Shown: positions 1 through 8,296 of the stretch, one piece after another
How the letters are laid out: each line of letters opens with the position of its first letter
Position numbering within the stretch: the stretch's first letter is position 1
Source of the DNA: Nitrospira sp.
Lineage (GTDB): Bacteria; Nitrospirota; Nitrospiria; Nitrospirales; Nitrospiraceae
Assembly: GCA_029865485.1 (NCBI GenBank)
Contig: JAOUGT010000013.1
Coordinates: forward strand, 1-32,720
Direction of reading: 5' to 3'
DNA length: 32,720 bases
Translations under genes and position numbers: made by a program
The notes under the pieces: model-generated
Database searches by the model: none
What the model saw: the letters and a program-made list of their open reading frames with translations, nothing else
Told to the model about the DNA's origin: nothing

Positions 1-3
1 CCC

Positions 4-29
4 ATCCAAGCGCCATCGTCGCTTGGGAT
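4..29. other. Hairpin upstream of the iscA-like gene
   Basis: A 7-bp perfect inverted repeat (CCAAGCG at 6-12, CGCTTGG at 20-26) with a 7-base loop lies at the left edge. No T-run follows, so it may be a factor-dependent terminator of a gene to the left or simply an intergenic stem. Function is uncertain. Confidence 0.35.
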
Positions 30-107
30 GACAGAGGTGTCCTCCGCACAGGAGTGGAACTGAGATCTCTCGACCACATCAGACAATTCAGAAAAGGAGC
101 CATATAT

Positions 108-428
108 ATGATTACCATCACACCGACAGCAGAAGGAAAGATCCGGGAACTCATGCAGGAGGAAAAGGACACGCTTGGCCTGCGCGTCTACGTGAAGGGC
201 GGTGGATGCCATGGCTATCAGTACGGGATGGCCTTTGAGTCCGTCATGAGCGAAGACGACACCGTCATTGAAAAAGGTGACGTCAAGGTCATCATGGACT
301 CGCAGAGCGCACCATTGTTGGCCGGCTGCGAAGTCGACTACATGGACAGTGTGCAAGGCTCCGGCTTTGCGATCAAAAACCCACAAGCCAAAACGACCTG
401 TGGGTGCGGCAGTTCATTCAGCGCATAA
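108..428 (+). CDS. IscA/ErpA/HesB-family iron-sulfur cluster carrier
   Basis: A-type Fe-S carrier of 106 residues, the usual family size. These proteins bind a [2Fe-2S] or [4Fe-4S] cluster and pass it to apo-enzymes in the cytoplasm. The three ligand cysteines are visible: Cys34 in GGGCHGYQY and Cys98 and Cys100 in the C-terminal CGCG. A fourth cysteine, Cys74, is extra. I chose the ATG at 108 over the upstream in-frame ATG at 54 because AAAGGAG sits 8 bases before it and the protein then begins at the conserved fold. It lies 60 bases upstream of a 2-oxoacid:ferredoxin oxidoreductase, whose beta subunit carries cluster-ligand cysteines, so a role in maturing that enzyme is a reasonable inference. 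The exact subtype (IscA, ErpA or SufA) cannot be decided from sequence alone. Confidence 0.9.
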   Translation: MITITPTAEGKIRELMQEEKDTLGLRVYVKGGGCHGYQYGMAFESVMSEDDTVIEKGDVKVIMDSQSAPLLAGCEVDYMDSVQGSGFAIKNPQAKTTCGCGSSFSA

Positions 429-488
429 CGACATGGCACGGTGCGCCGGATCGCTGGCCACCGCCGTTCTATAGAAAGGAAACGAGCT

Positions 489-1697
489 ATGGACGACACA
501 GTCATCATCGGAACTAAGAATAAGAAGGGGCAGGTCATCACCGATCCACGCATCATGATGAACGAGGCCCCGCGCACGCCGTCGTTTTTTACCGGCAGTG
601 AAGTCATTAAGGAGGCCGTCAGGCGCGCGAATGTCGATGTGATGGTGGCCTATCCCATTACGCCCCAGAGCGAGGCAGCCGCCCTCTGCGGCGAACTTTT
701 TGCTGAGGGCTATATCGGTGATTATTTCCGTGGGGAGAGCGAATTTGCGGTCATGTCCCAATGCGCCGGCGCCGCCTTCGGCGGGGCTCGTGTCTTCACG
801 ACGACCGCCGGGCCAGGAACCATGCGGGCCATGGAAAACTTTCCGATGTGGGCCGGAGCCCGCTTGCCGATTCAATGTATCGTGACCTGCCGCGGCATCA
901 ATTCTCCCTTGTCGATCCAACCGGACACGATCGAGATCGCCTACCTCATGAATACGGGTATGCTGGTCTGGCATGCGGAAACCGCGCAGGATTTTTACGA
1001 CTGGATTATCAAGGGCTACATGGTGTCTGAAGAGCCGGATGTGCATTTGCCCTTGGCCCTCTGTTGCGATGGCTTCTTCGTGACCCATACAAAGGACGTC
1101 GTCGATCTGACGCCGGTCGACATGTGCCTGCCGCCCTACGATCCCTATCGCTCACCGGTTCCCTGCATGGATATGGAATGTCCGCCGGTCCGGATGATGC
1201 GTGATCCCTTCGTGATGAAGAGCAACTACATCAGCTACGCCACGCACGCGAGCTGGCAACAGGAAGTCTGGGCCGCTGCGGAACGCTCGCGTAAGCACAC
1301 CATTTCCTGGCTGGACGGCCTGATCGAAACGGAGGACGTGGGTGCCGATATCCTCATCGTGTCATCGGGAACCGCAGTCTCCCAAGGGCGAGAAGCTATC
1401 CGCCTGCTGGCCGATGAAGGCATTCGCGCCGGACTGGTCAAGATCAAGACCCTGCGCCCATGGCCGGAAGAGGAACTGCTCGAAGCGACCAAGCATGCCT
1501 CGCACATCATCGTGCCTGAATTCAATGTGATCGGGTGGATGGCGAAGGAAATCAAAGCCACCATCCCTCACAGCGAGCGAGTCGTCGCCGGACCGCGCGT
1601 CTGCGGCGGCATGACCTTGCCACCGGAAGTGATCGTCGAGGAAGTCAAAAAGGCGATCGGGATGCGATCCGGCGTGCTGGCCGGACGCGGCGGATGA
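489..1697 (+). CDS. porA: 2-oxoacid:ferredoxin oxidoreductase, alpha subunit
   Basis: Alpha (PorA/KorA/ForA-type) subunit of 402 residues, containing the pyrimidine-binding domain and the transketolase C-terminal-like domain II. The enzyme interconverts a 2-oxoacid plus CoA with an acyl-CoA plus CO2, using ferredoxin. In Nitrospira it serves the reductive TCA cycle. Visible signatures are the N-terminal YPITPQSE block, the GPG turn in TTTAGPGTM and the domain II region from about residue 275. The ATG at 489 was preferred to the upstream one at 441 because AAAGGA lies 8 bases before it. The beta subunit follows after 95 bases. Gamma and delta subunits are not in the window and may lie to the left or elsewhere. 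Whether the substrate is pyruvate or 2-oxoglutarate cannot be told from sequence, so the symbol is provisional. Confidence 0.88.
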   Translation: MDDTVIIGTKNKKGQVITDPRIMMNEAPRTPSFFTGSEVIKEAVRRANVDVMVAYPITPQSEAAALCGELFAEGYIGDYFRGESEFAVMSQCAGAAFGGARVFTTTAGPGTMRAMENFPMWAGARLPIQCIVTCRGINSPLSIQPDTIEIAYLMNTGMLVWHAETAQDFYDWIIKGYMVSEEPDVHLPLALCCDGFFVTHTKDVVDLTPVDMCLPPYDPYRSPVPCMDMECPPVRMMRDPFVMKSNYISYATHASWQQEVWAAAERSRKHTISWLDGLIETEDVGADILIVSSGTAVSQGREAIRLLADEGIRAGLVKIKTLRPWPEEELLEATKHASHIIVPEFNVIGWMAKEIKATIPHSERVVAGPRVCGGMTLPPEVIVEEVKKAIGMRSGVLAGRGG

Positions 1698-1792
1698 ACC
1701 GGACAGGCAGACCAGAAGGTAAGCAGTTGACAACGTACGACATGTAACCATCACCACCGCAATGGCGGATAACAGCGAGAGCGAGGTATCCA

Positions 1793-2683
1793 ATGAGTCT
1801 CGATTATGTAAAATTTTCACCAGGATTCGAATCCTTCATGCCGAAAGAATATCGGGACATGGTGGAGCACGGACCATTTGGGAAAAAGACGACCGTGTCG
1901 CAGATGGGGAGCTTCAAAGAAATCCTCGAAGAGCATCCCATGTGCGCCGGCTGTGCGATGACCCTGTTCATCCGGCTTGCCATCGTGGCATTCCCAAATC
2001 CTGAGGACACGATTACCGTCGGAACGGCGGGCTGCGGCCGGTTGGCCATTTCACAAGCGGCGATTCCGTTCGTGTACGGCAACTATGGGGACCAAAATGG
2101 CGTGGCGAGTGGACTGTCACGCGGATTGCGGATTCGTTTCGGCGACCAGCACAAGGATGTCGTCGTGATGGCCGGTGACGGCGGCACCGCCGACATCGGA
2201 TTCCAGCAGGTGCTCCATTCCTGGTTCAGGAAAGAGCGATTCACGACCATCATGCTGGATAACGAAGTCTACGGGAATACCGGCGGACAAGAAAGTGGGA
2301 TGACGACCAAAGGGGCGGTGCTCAAGATGGCGCCACTTGGCAAGAAGTTCGAAAAAATGGACATGGTTGCCATGGCAAAGATCGCCGGCTGCGCTTACAT
2401 CGCTACCGTCGTGCCGAATAATCCACGCCGGGTGGAAAGCTGCATCAAGAAGGCCGTGCTGATCGCTCGCGAGGTCGGTCCGACCTATATCCAGGCCTAC
2501 ACGTCTTGCAACATCGAGTATGCGATCCCGACCGACCAAGTCATGGCCGATGCCAAGACCGTGGAAGATGACCGGTACAAATTTGCCGAGTATGTGAGCG
2601 AGGACGCCAAGGCCTATCTCGCCAAGCAATATGGGTACAAAGAGTTCGCCCAGAAGCCGGCAGCGGCCATCACGAACGCGTGA
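1793..2683 (+). CDS. porB: 2-oxoacid:ferredoxin oxidoreductase, beta subunit (TPP-binding)
   Basis: Thiamine-diphosphate-binding beta subunit of 296 residues, partner of the preceding alpha subunit. The TPP/Mg motif is clear: GDGGTADIG near residue 126, followed about 30 residues later by the N-E-V-Y-G-N-T-G-G-Q block. Cys51 and Cys54 (CAGC), Cys81 (GCGR) and a later cysteine in TSCN fit the [4Fe-4S] ligands of the POR beta family. The start has a purine-rich GAGCGAGG just upstream. The C-terminus ends in an Ala/Pro-rich tail. It closes the presumed iscA-porA-porB transcript, as a long hairpin follows within 10 bases of the stop. Substrate specificity is unresolved, as for the alpha subunit. 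Confidence 0.9.
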   Translation: MSLDYVKFSPGFESFMPKEYRDMVEHGPFGKKTTVSQMGSFKEILEEHPMCAGCAMTLFIRLAIVAFPNPEDTITVGTAGCGRLAISQAAIPFVYGNYGDQNGVASGLSRGLRIRFGDQHKDVVVMAGDGGTADIGFQQVLHSWFRKERFTTIMLDNEVYGNTGGQESGMTTKGAVLKMAPLGKKFEKMDMVAMAKIAGCAYIATVVPNNPRRVESCIKKAVLIAREVGPTYIQAYTSCNIEYAIPTDQVMADAKTVEDDRYKFAEYVSEDAKAYLAKQYGYKEFAQKPAAAITNA

Positions 2684-2689
2684 TCAGAT

Positions 2690-2759
2690 GGGTGGAAGAT
2701 TCCAAAGCAGGTTCACAGGGCCTGCTTGAATCTTCCACCCTTCAACAGATAGGCCCTGT
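2690..2759 (+). terminator. Long hairpin downstream of porB, with an alternative pairing
   Basis: GGGTGGAAGATT (2690-2701) and AAGCAGG (2705-2711) pair with CCTGCTT (2721-2727) and AATCTTCCACCC (2729-2740), giving a nearly continuous stem of about 19 bp. No strong T-run follows, so it could be a terminator or an RNA-stabilising 3' structure. ACAGGGCCT at 2715-2723, in the loop and 3' arm, is also exactly complementary to AGGCCCTGT at 2751-2759, so a competing fold is possible. Confidence 0.55.
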
Positions 2760-2802
2760 TGTGGATCTGGGAAGAACGTGCTGAAGCAGAAAGCAACCGA
2801 TC

Positions 2803-3216
2803 ATGCAAACACTTGATATCCATCGCCCCGACATGCCGGATCTTCAGTTCGTGCTGTTAGTCACAGCCCTCTGCACATCTCGCCTAACGGTACTCAATAT
2901 TCCTGAAACGCTCCGCGCCACCATATTTAATCGCTGCTGGGCGCTCATTCATGAAACCCCTCCGCCCCGAAGACTGGAGGATCGGGTCTTGGACCTCCGT
3001 CCCTGGACCGAGCTCACCGTCGAGGCAATGATCGAAACGATACGCGCGGGACTGACCGAAGCAGGAATCCGAACCTTGGCCTGGGACCATGCAGCGAGCG
3101 ACCCGACCCGCACCAGCACGCCAGAAGCGAAGCCCCTTATTGAACGACTCTCGACACTCTATCCTCAACCACCCAAAGAAACCGCCGGTGGCGATGCCGC
3201 CTTGTCACAGGCCTGA
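2803..3216 (+). CDS. Hypothetical protein, 137 aa
   Basis: Soluble protein of 137 residues that I do not recognise. It has no signal peptide, no membrane helix and no obvious catalytic motif. The N-terminal 60 residues are hydrophobic-rich, a central acidic segment contains two tryptophans, and the C-terminus is Pro/Ala-rich. The ribosome site is weak (purine-rich AAGCAGAAAG upstream). Its end lies 13 bases from the end of the convergent aldo/keto reductase gene, so the coding interval fits neatly between neighbours. A shorter antisense frame over the same bases has no supporting features and was discarded. It may be a lineage-specific gene of unknown function. Confidence 0.5.
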   Translation: MQTLDIHRPDMPDLQFVLLVTALCTSRLTVLNIPETLRATIFNRCWALIHETPPPRRLEDRVLDLRPWTELTVEAMIETIRAGLTEAGIRTLAWDHAASDPTRTSTPEAKPLIERLSTLYPQPPKETAGGDAALSQA

Positions 3217-3229
3217 AATTGATCGGTGG

Positions 3230-4201
3230 TTACCACGCATAGGCTTCCGGTGCGGTCCCACCGGGACCAGGAAACAAGCCATCTAGTTGCTTCAGCGTGT
3301 CCTGGCTCAGGGAAAGGCTCAGTGCCCGCATCGCCCCGTTAAGCTGCTCCATCGTGCGGGGGCCAATGATCGGAGCCGTGACAGCTTTTTGATGCAGCAG
3401 CCAGGCCAGTGCAACATCGGCAGGCCGCTCACTGAGCTTGGTACAGAGCGCCTCATAGGTTTCCAATTTCTGGCGAGACTGGGCCACTTCCTTTTTCAAA
3501 TCTTCATTGGCCCGACGCCCTCCTTCAACTGGGTCCAAGACTCCGGCTAAGAGCCCCCGCCCTAACGGGCTCCAGGGAATCAGCCCGATGCCATAAGCCT
3601 CGCAGGCCGGGATGACTTCCAGCTCAACCGTGCGTTCATTGAGGTTATAGAGACTCTGCTCGGAGACGAGTCCAAAGAAATGGCGGCTGCGCGCCGCCTC
3701 CTGAGCCTGGGCTAGGTGCCATCCGGCGAAGTTACTGCTGCCCACATAGATCACCTTGCCTTCCCGGACCAACTGTTCCATCGCCTGCCAAATCTCTTCC
3801 CACGGAGTCTCCCGATCGACGTGGTGCATCTGATATAGATCGATCCAGTCGGTTTGAAGCCGGCGCAGACTCTCTTCACAAGCTTGCTTGATGTGGCGAG
3901 CTGAAAGGCGAGATTGATTCGGCCACTCCCCCATCCGGCCGAATACTTTGGTGGCCAACACCACTTTCTCCCGACGACCTCCACCCTGGGCGAACCAGCG
4001 ACCGACAATCTGCTCGGTCCAGCCTTCACCGAGTTTCCAGCCATACACATCCGCCGTATCGAAAAAGTTGACGCCGAGTTCCAAGGCTCGATCCATGATG
4101 GCGAAGCTGTCCTTCTCGTTTGTCTGGGGCCCGAAATTCATCGTCCCCAAACAAAGCCGACTGACTTTGAGCCCTGAACGACCGAGATGAACGTATTGCA
4201 T
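3230..4201 (-). CDS. Aldo/keto reductase
   Basis: NAD(P)H-dependent aldo/keto reductase of 323 residues, a typical (beta/alpha)8 barrel length. The catalytic tetrad of the superfamily is visible: Asp48 and Tyr53 (FFDTADVYG), Lys85 (LATKVFG) and His126 (YQMHHVD). The N-terminal LGRSGLKVSRLCLGTMNFG and the late SNFAGWH and EQSLYNL blocks are also typical. The ATG at 4201 was chosen over an in-frame start at 4234 because the protein then begins at the family's usual N-terminus and AGAGGAA precedes it by about 9 bases. The physiological substrate is unknown; relatives reduce carbonyl compounds or act in stress detoxification. It is monocistronic here and convergent with the small hypothetical gene. 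Confidence 0.92.
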   Translation of the reverse strand: MQYVHLGRSGLKVSRLCLGTMNFGPQTNEKDSFAIMDRALELGVNFFDTADVYGWKLGEGWTEQIVGRWFAQGGGRREKVVLATKVFGRMGEWPNQSRLSARHIKQACEESLRRLQTDWIDLYQMHHVDRETPWEEIWQAMEQLVREGKVIYVGSSNFAGWHLAQAQEAARSRHFFGLVSEQSLYNLNERTVELEVIPACEAYGIGLIPWSPLGRGLLAGVLDPVEGGRRANEDLKKEVAQSRQKLETYEALCTKLSERPADVALAWLLHQKAVTAPIIGPRTMEQLNGAMRALSLSLSQDTLKQLDGLFPGPGGTAPEAYAW

Positions 4202-4249
4202 GAAACAAGATTCCTCTGTGGAGCAGCTCACCAAGACACAGTAATGTCC

Positions 4250-4660
4250 TTAGTATCCCCTCCCAGTGCTGCCCCCACGACCCATCCGATCGAGGGGAAG
4301 CGCCTCGTACCGCTGTTTGAGATCGGGATGCTCGCTCAGGTACTGCTTGACCGCTGCATCATCTGCAAACACCTCTGGACTCCGCTTGCGATATTCCTCG
4401 AGCGTGAGCTCATGCTTGGCGAGAAGTGTCGTAAGCTTGGTATTGATGTCCGCCCCCATTTGCCGCATCTGTTCTTGCGATGGCTGCTGCCCCCCACCGA
4501 ATCCCCCTCCATCCTTGAAGTAATTCGTCATCATCTCGCCGATCTCAATGCGGGCATTGACGAATTTCTCAACATCCGCGGGCTCGGCGGCTAAAGCGAC
4601 ACCTATGAACAACACCAGACTCCCCAGGAGACTTATAAGAACCTGCACCTGCTTCATCAT
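4250..4660 (-). CDS. Small secreted/periplasmic protein (DUF4168-like)
   Basis: Protein of 136 residues beginning with a signal peptide (MMKQ, hydrophobic stretch to about residue 24, then ALAAEP). The mature part is helical: a segment around EKFVNARIEIGEMM, a Gly-rich linker, and a segment with the LTLEEYRKRSPEVF pattern. This resembles DUF4168-type periplasmic proteins, which have a 'Leu-Thr-x-Glu-x-Tyr' helix; that match is by eye only. It ends in a Gly/Arg-rich tail. The start at 4660 is supported by AGGGAGGG about 10 bases upstream; the next codon is also ATG. It precedes the aldo/keto reductase on the same strand by about 50 bases, but a functional link is not evident. Confidence 0.7.
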   Translation of the reverse strand: MMKQVQVLISLLGSLVLFIGVALAAEPADVEKFVNARIEIGEMMTNYFKDGGGFGGGQQPSQEQMRQMGADINTKLTTLLAKHELTLEEYRKRSPEVFADDAAVKQYLSEHPDLKQRYEALPLDRMGRGGSTGRGY

Positions 4661-4708
4661 TATGCTTCGCTCCCTCCCTACTCGTGAGAAAAAGAACATC
4701 CCGTTCAA

Positions 4709-5396
4709 AGCCCTTCATCATACCACCCTGAATTCGTCACTTATAAGTCTGCGCCAGCATAGTTTGGCCTCGCAAGAATAGAGGTGTGCACCTCATCTCA
4801 CGCGATGGCCGGAGCTCCTGAGTTCGTCGTCCCAGGAATCACCTTGTAGGCATCTCCTCGTCTGGGAGCCATTGTGCTGGAAGTACAAGCCCTCTGAAAG
4901 CCCACCGCTATCGGACACAGCCTAACAACGCGGCAATTGGTCCGCCATGAAACATGCGCAGCCGCTGATGAAGCTCGGTGCGCTCCCTTACGGGCACCTT
5001 GGCAGGTCTTTATCTTTTCGTGAGACATCTCTCAGCCTCAGAACACACACTGCTGAAGCCCATCCCCCATTTAGACTCAGGTCCTTCCCCCTGGTAGGCT
5101 CAGGCACTTTTTCTATTATGGATAAGGATTCCTTAGTAGACTCCACTGAATACTGATTGCTATCATAGTGCCCACCAGCTCGCCACACCATTGAGGAGGC
5201 AAGAGGCCATCGGCGTGCATCGTACAGAGCGCGAAAGTCGGACATCCGTAGTGCCCAATAAGCGCAGCACCTCACTTTATCATTCGTGTTTTTCATTCAA
5301 CAACCGGACACTGACATGGCTGTCATGAAATCGATCTCGCCTTGGGTCTGATCTCCCTTTGATCTCGGCATCTTTTCCACAAGCAGGTTAAACGCG
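4709..5396. other. Gene-poor interval of about 690 bases
   Basis: I find no convincing gene here. Open frames of 69-102 codons exist on both strands (for example 4988-5296 minus), but they overlap one another, lack good ribosome sites and show no domain, signal peptide or membrane pattern. Their composition (Arg, Ser, Cys and Trp scattered) is typical of chance or decayed frames. The interval probably holds the promoter of the membrane gene that starts at 5397 and may contain degraded coding sequence. Confidence 0.5.
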
Positions 5397-6800
5397 ATGA
5401 AAGACGATGAACTGACTCCAGGAACTTCACTCAGCAATCAGGAATTGCTGCTGCTTGCCACACTCTCGATCTGGGAATTGTCGATTGTGGTCATTGCCGC
5501 TACCCTCTACATGAGAGGCTCCCAACCGTTCAGTCGCTTCCTCACCAGCCAACCCGGAGTCACGTTTCTCTGTGCCATCACGACTCTCTTCATTGCTGGG
5601 GGATTTGTCATACGTCAGTACCTGGAAAGTCGACGAACAGCATCCCTCCGGTTTGCCCTGATCGTGGGGATGAACCTTGTCACCGTCGTCCTTCTTACAG
5701 TAACCGGTGAACTCATCGTGCGAGCAGGATCCCTCCCCTCTCCATACGGCATCGTATTTTCTGGTCGACCATTGAATCCAAAAAGTTGGGACAAGGTTAG
5801 ACATCGATACCAGCAACATGTTGAGAAAGCCGATGGCGATCTTTCTTACATCGTCTATGACAACGAACTCGGCTGGACGGTTGGGCCGGAAAGGCGTAGC
5901 GCCAACGGGCTCTACTTCTCCAGTTCATTGGGAACCCGTTCCGCGCATCCAGACATGTCCCTCGCTAACACTGAGGGGAGCATCGAAATTGCCATGGTGG
6001 GCGACTCATTCACATTCGCTGAAGAGGTGAGATATGAGGAGAGTTGGGGATTTCACCTTGGACAGATGCTGGGTGACAAATTCCAACTCTTGAACTATGG
6101 CGTTCCGAGTTATGGTGTAGATCAGACCTATCTGCGCTATCAGAAAGATGTGATTCAGCGAAAACCAAAATTCGTCCTCTTCAGCCTGATCTCACATGAC
6201 CTCGTCCGTACGATGTGGGTCTATCCATTTCTGGCTGTCCCTCAGTGGGACTGGCCATTTTCAAAACCTCGTCTTATCTTGCGAGGTGGCGAATTAGCAA
6301 CGATCAATGTCCCTACTCTCTCACCGAGTGAGATCTTTACGCACAATTCCCCCTCGGAGCTTCCCTTCCTGAACCATCATCAACCAAGCTACAGACAGAG
6401 CGACTGGGAAACAGGCGTACTCCATTTCTCGTATCTTTTTCGACTGTTCTCGACGATCTATCCTCCGTGGAGAGTGGATCCTATCAATGACACACTGACA
6501 GTCAACTCAGCGATTATCCAATCCTTCGTGCGCTCAGCCACTGAGGCCGGATCGATCCCTATTTTGATTTACTTCCCGAGTAAAGTTGATTTTTCAAACC
6601 CCTCAACCTTCCCTACTGGAAAGCGAGTGCTGCAAAACGTTGGGCTCCCTTTCATTGATCCAACGCCCTGTTTGCTGGAAGTAAAACCCACCGACCGGTT
6701 CCTGGTCGACCATTATTCACCTGCGGGCAATGCTGCAGTAGCGAAGTGTCTGTATGAATCGTTGCGCGAAGTGCTGAGGCAGGCCTCCACAGGTTCATAG
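5397..6800 (+). CDS. Membrane-anchored SGNH/GDSL-hydrolase-like protein
   Basis: Protein of 467 residues with three N-terminal membrane helices (about 17-39, 50-72 and 84-107) and a large domain outside the membrane. That domain has SGNH-family hallmarks: block I is VGDSFTFAEE, with the putative nucleophile Ser204, and the C-terminal block V is VDHYSPAGN, with Asp438 and His439 forming the rest of the triad. A middle segment, LNYGVPSYGVDQTYLRY, corresponds to the conserved Gly block. Relatives include AlgX/AlgJ-like and other O-acyl transferases or esterases acting on exopolysaccharides or lipids. The substrate here is not predictable. It stands alone between the gene-poor interval and a convergent two-component system. 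Confidence 0.8.
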   Translation: MKDDELTPGTSLSNQELLLLATLSIWELSIVVIAATLYMRGSQPFSRFLTSQPGVTFLCAITTLFIAGGFVIRQYLESRRTASLRFALIVGMNLVTVVLLTVTGELIVRAGSLPSPYGIVFSGRPLNPKSWDKVRHRYQQHVEKADGDLSYIVYDNELGWTVGPERRSANGLYFSSSLGTRSAHPDMSLANTEGSIEIAMVGDSFTFAEEVRYEESWGFHLGQMLGDKFQLLNYGVPSYGVDQTYLRYQKDVIQRKPKFVLFSLISHDLVRTMWVYPFLAVPQWDWPFSKPRLILRGGELATINVPTLSPSEIFTHNSPSELPFLNHHQPSYRQSDWETGVLHFSYLFRLFSTIYPPWRVDPINDTLTVNSAIIQSFVRSATEAGSIPILIYFPSKVDFSNPSTFPTGKRVLQNVGLPFIDPTPCLLEVKPTDRFLVDHYSPAGNAAVAKCLYESLREVLRQASTGS

Positions 6801-6857
6801 AGGGAGTACCGGAACTATCACCACACGGCCGCTCGGTACCTAGAAGACCGCCTCTAT
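6797..6857. terminator. Nested inverted repeats between convergent genes
   Basis: An outer stem ATAGAGG/CCTCTAT (6797-6803 with 6851-6857) encloses an inner stem GTACCG/CGGTAC (6806-6811 with 6834-6839). It starts in the stop region of the SGNH gene and reaches into the 3' end of the response-regulator gene, where a bidirectional terminator would be expected. There is no T-run, so the call is tentative. Confidence 0.4.
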
Positions 6858-8296
6858 CCCTCTCCTTGGTCGTCATACGCCGAGGGGATCCCATAGCGTT
6901 TACACTTTTCCCACAAAGCCTTGCGCGACAGCCCCAGAATCTTCGATGCCGTCGTGCGGCTTCCTTCAACTCGCTCCAATACAGACACAATATAGTCCTT
7001 CTCAAATCCTTCTCGTGCCGCGGCCAACGAGGTCATGGACGCGACCTGTTTCTTGTTCTCACCGGTCAACCCTTCATGACAGAAACCGCAAGCCTCCTGC
7101 GCACTTCCCCCGACATACGGACAGGATTGAAATCCACAGAGGTCATTCGGTTGCACCAATGTCCGATCTCGGCCCAAGGCGACGGCCCGTTCTACGAGAT
7201 TCTGCAGCTCTCGCACATTTCCCGGATACGAGTACCGCAACAGCAATTCGCGAGCCGGCTGGGAAAACCCACGCAGCTGTTTATTGAGTTTCGGCGAAGA
7301 GGTTTCCAGCACATGCTCGGCAATCACCATGATGTCTTCTTGCCGTTGCCGAAGCGGTGGCACGAGGATCGGCACGACATTGAGCCGATAAAAAAGATCC
7401 TCCCGAAACCGGCCCTGCGCCACTTCCTTGCGCAGATCCTTTTGCGTGGCACAGACGAGCCGAACATCGACCTCGATCGGTTCGTTACTACCAACCCTCT
7501 CGAAGACCCGTTCCTGCAACACACGCAACAGTTTCACTTGTACAACGGGGGAGATTTCTCCGATTTCATCAAGGAAGAGCGTCCCCCGGTTGGCCATCTC
7601 GAACCGCCCGCGGCGCTGGCGTAGGGCCCCGGTAAATGCCCCTTTCTCATGGCCGAAGAGTTCCGCCTCCAACAACGTCTCTGGCAAGGCGGCGCAGCTG
7701 ACCTTAATCAACGGCGATCCTTTGCGCATGCTGTTTTGATGGAGAGCATTGGCTACCAGTTCCTTCCCCGTACCGCTTTCTCCGACAATAAGAACCGTGG
7801 AATCGGTTTCCGCCACCATCTTGATCTTGTCCAAGACCGCCCGCATCTGGCTATTGGCTCCCAAGATACCGTGGAAGCAGAATTTGTCTTCGAGTTGACG
7901 CTTGAGATCCTGATTCTCTCGCCGCAAGGCGATCACCCCGCCGATTCGCTCAATGATCAGCAGCAATTCCTCCATCTGAAACGGTTTCGTGATGTAGTCG
8001 AAAGCCCCCAGCTTCATGGCCCCCACGGCTGTTTCCACAGACCCATGTGCGGTGATCATGAGCACTTCCGTTTGAGTGGCCTTCTCCTTGGCCGTCTTGA
8101 GTACCGTGAGCCCATCAGCGCCAGGTAACCGGAGATCCGTGATCACCAGATCGAAAGTCCGCTTCTGAATCGCCTCGATCCCCTCCGTACCGGTCGCAGC
8201 GGCCTGCACATCACAGCCGACTGCCTCCAACGCATCCAGCATTGAAAGACGCATCAGCGGCTCATCATCCACCAGCAGCACAGCCAAACCTTTCAT
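6854..8296 (-). CDS. Sigma-54-dependent response regulator, NtrC family
   Basis: Transcription activator of 480 residues. It has a receiver domain (1-120; acidic pocket VDDEP, phospho-acceptor Asp54 in ITDLRLPGADG, Lys104 in ITKPF), an AAA+ sigma-54 interaction domain (about 142-375; Walker A GESGTGKE at 172-179, sigma-54-contacting GAFTGA at 219-224, Walker B LFLDEIGE) and a Fis-type helix-turn-helix at the C-terminus (RTTASKILGLSRKALWEKC). It would activate sigma-54 promoters when phosphorylated. Its ATG overlaps the stop of the upstream sensor kinase by 4 bases (ATGA), implying translational coupling and a cognate pair. The linker between AAA+ and HTH carries an unusual cysteine set (Cys387, Cys392, Cys403, Cys406, His407). 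I found no convincing -24/-12 target site in the window, so its regulon is unknown. Confidence 0.95.
   Translation of the reverse strand: MKGLAVLLVDDEPLMRLSMLDALEAVGCDVQAAATGTEGIEAIQKRTFDLVITDLRLPGADGLTVLKTAKEKATQTEVLMITAHGSVETAVGAMKLGAFDYITKPFQMEELLLIIERIGGVIALRRENQDLKRQLEDKFCFHGILGANSQMRAVLDKIKMVAETDSTVLIVGESGTGKELVANALHQNSMRKGSPLIKVSCAALPETLLEAELFGHEKGAFTGALRQRRGRFEMANRGTLFLDEIGEISPVVQVKLLRVLQERVFERVGSNEPIEVDVRLVCATQKDLRKEVAQGRFREDLFYRLNVVPILVPPLRQRQEDIMVIAEHVLETSSPKLNKQLRGFSQPARELLLRYSYPGNVRELQNLVERAVALGRDRTLVQPNDLCGFQSCPYVGGSAQEACGFCHEGLTGENKKQVASMTSLAAAREGFEKDYIVSVLERVEGSRTTASKILGLSRKALWEKCKRYGIPSAYDDQGEG

Noticed and set aside
414-1088. 224-codon minus-strand frame opposite porA
   Set aside because: Shadow of the oxidoreductase alpha subunit; no domain, no ribosome site, and the plus-strand product is a clear enzyme.
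4988-5296. 102-codon minus-strand frame in the gene-poor interval
   Set aside because: No ribosome site, no motif, overlapping frames on both strands; not enough to call a gene.
7075-7089. CGFCH in the response regulator as a cytochrome c heme site
   Set aside because: The protein is cytoplasmic with no signal peptide, so covalent heme attachment is not expected; zinc or Fe-S binding is more likely.
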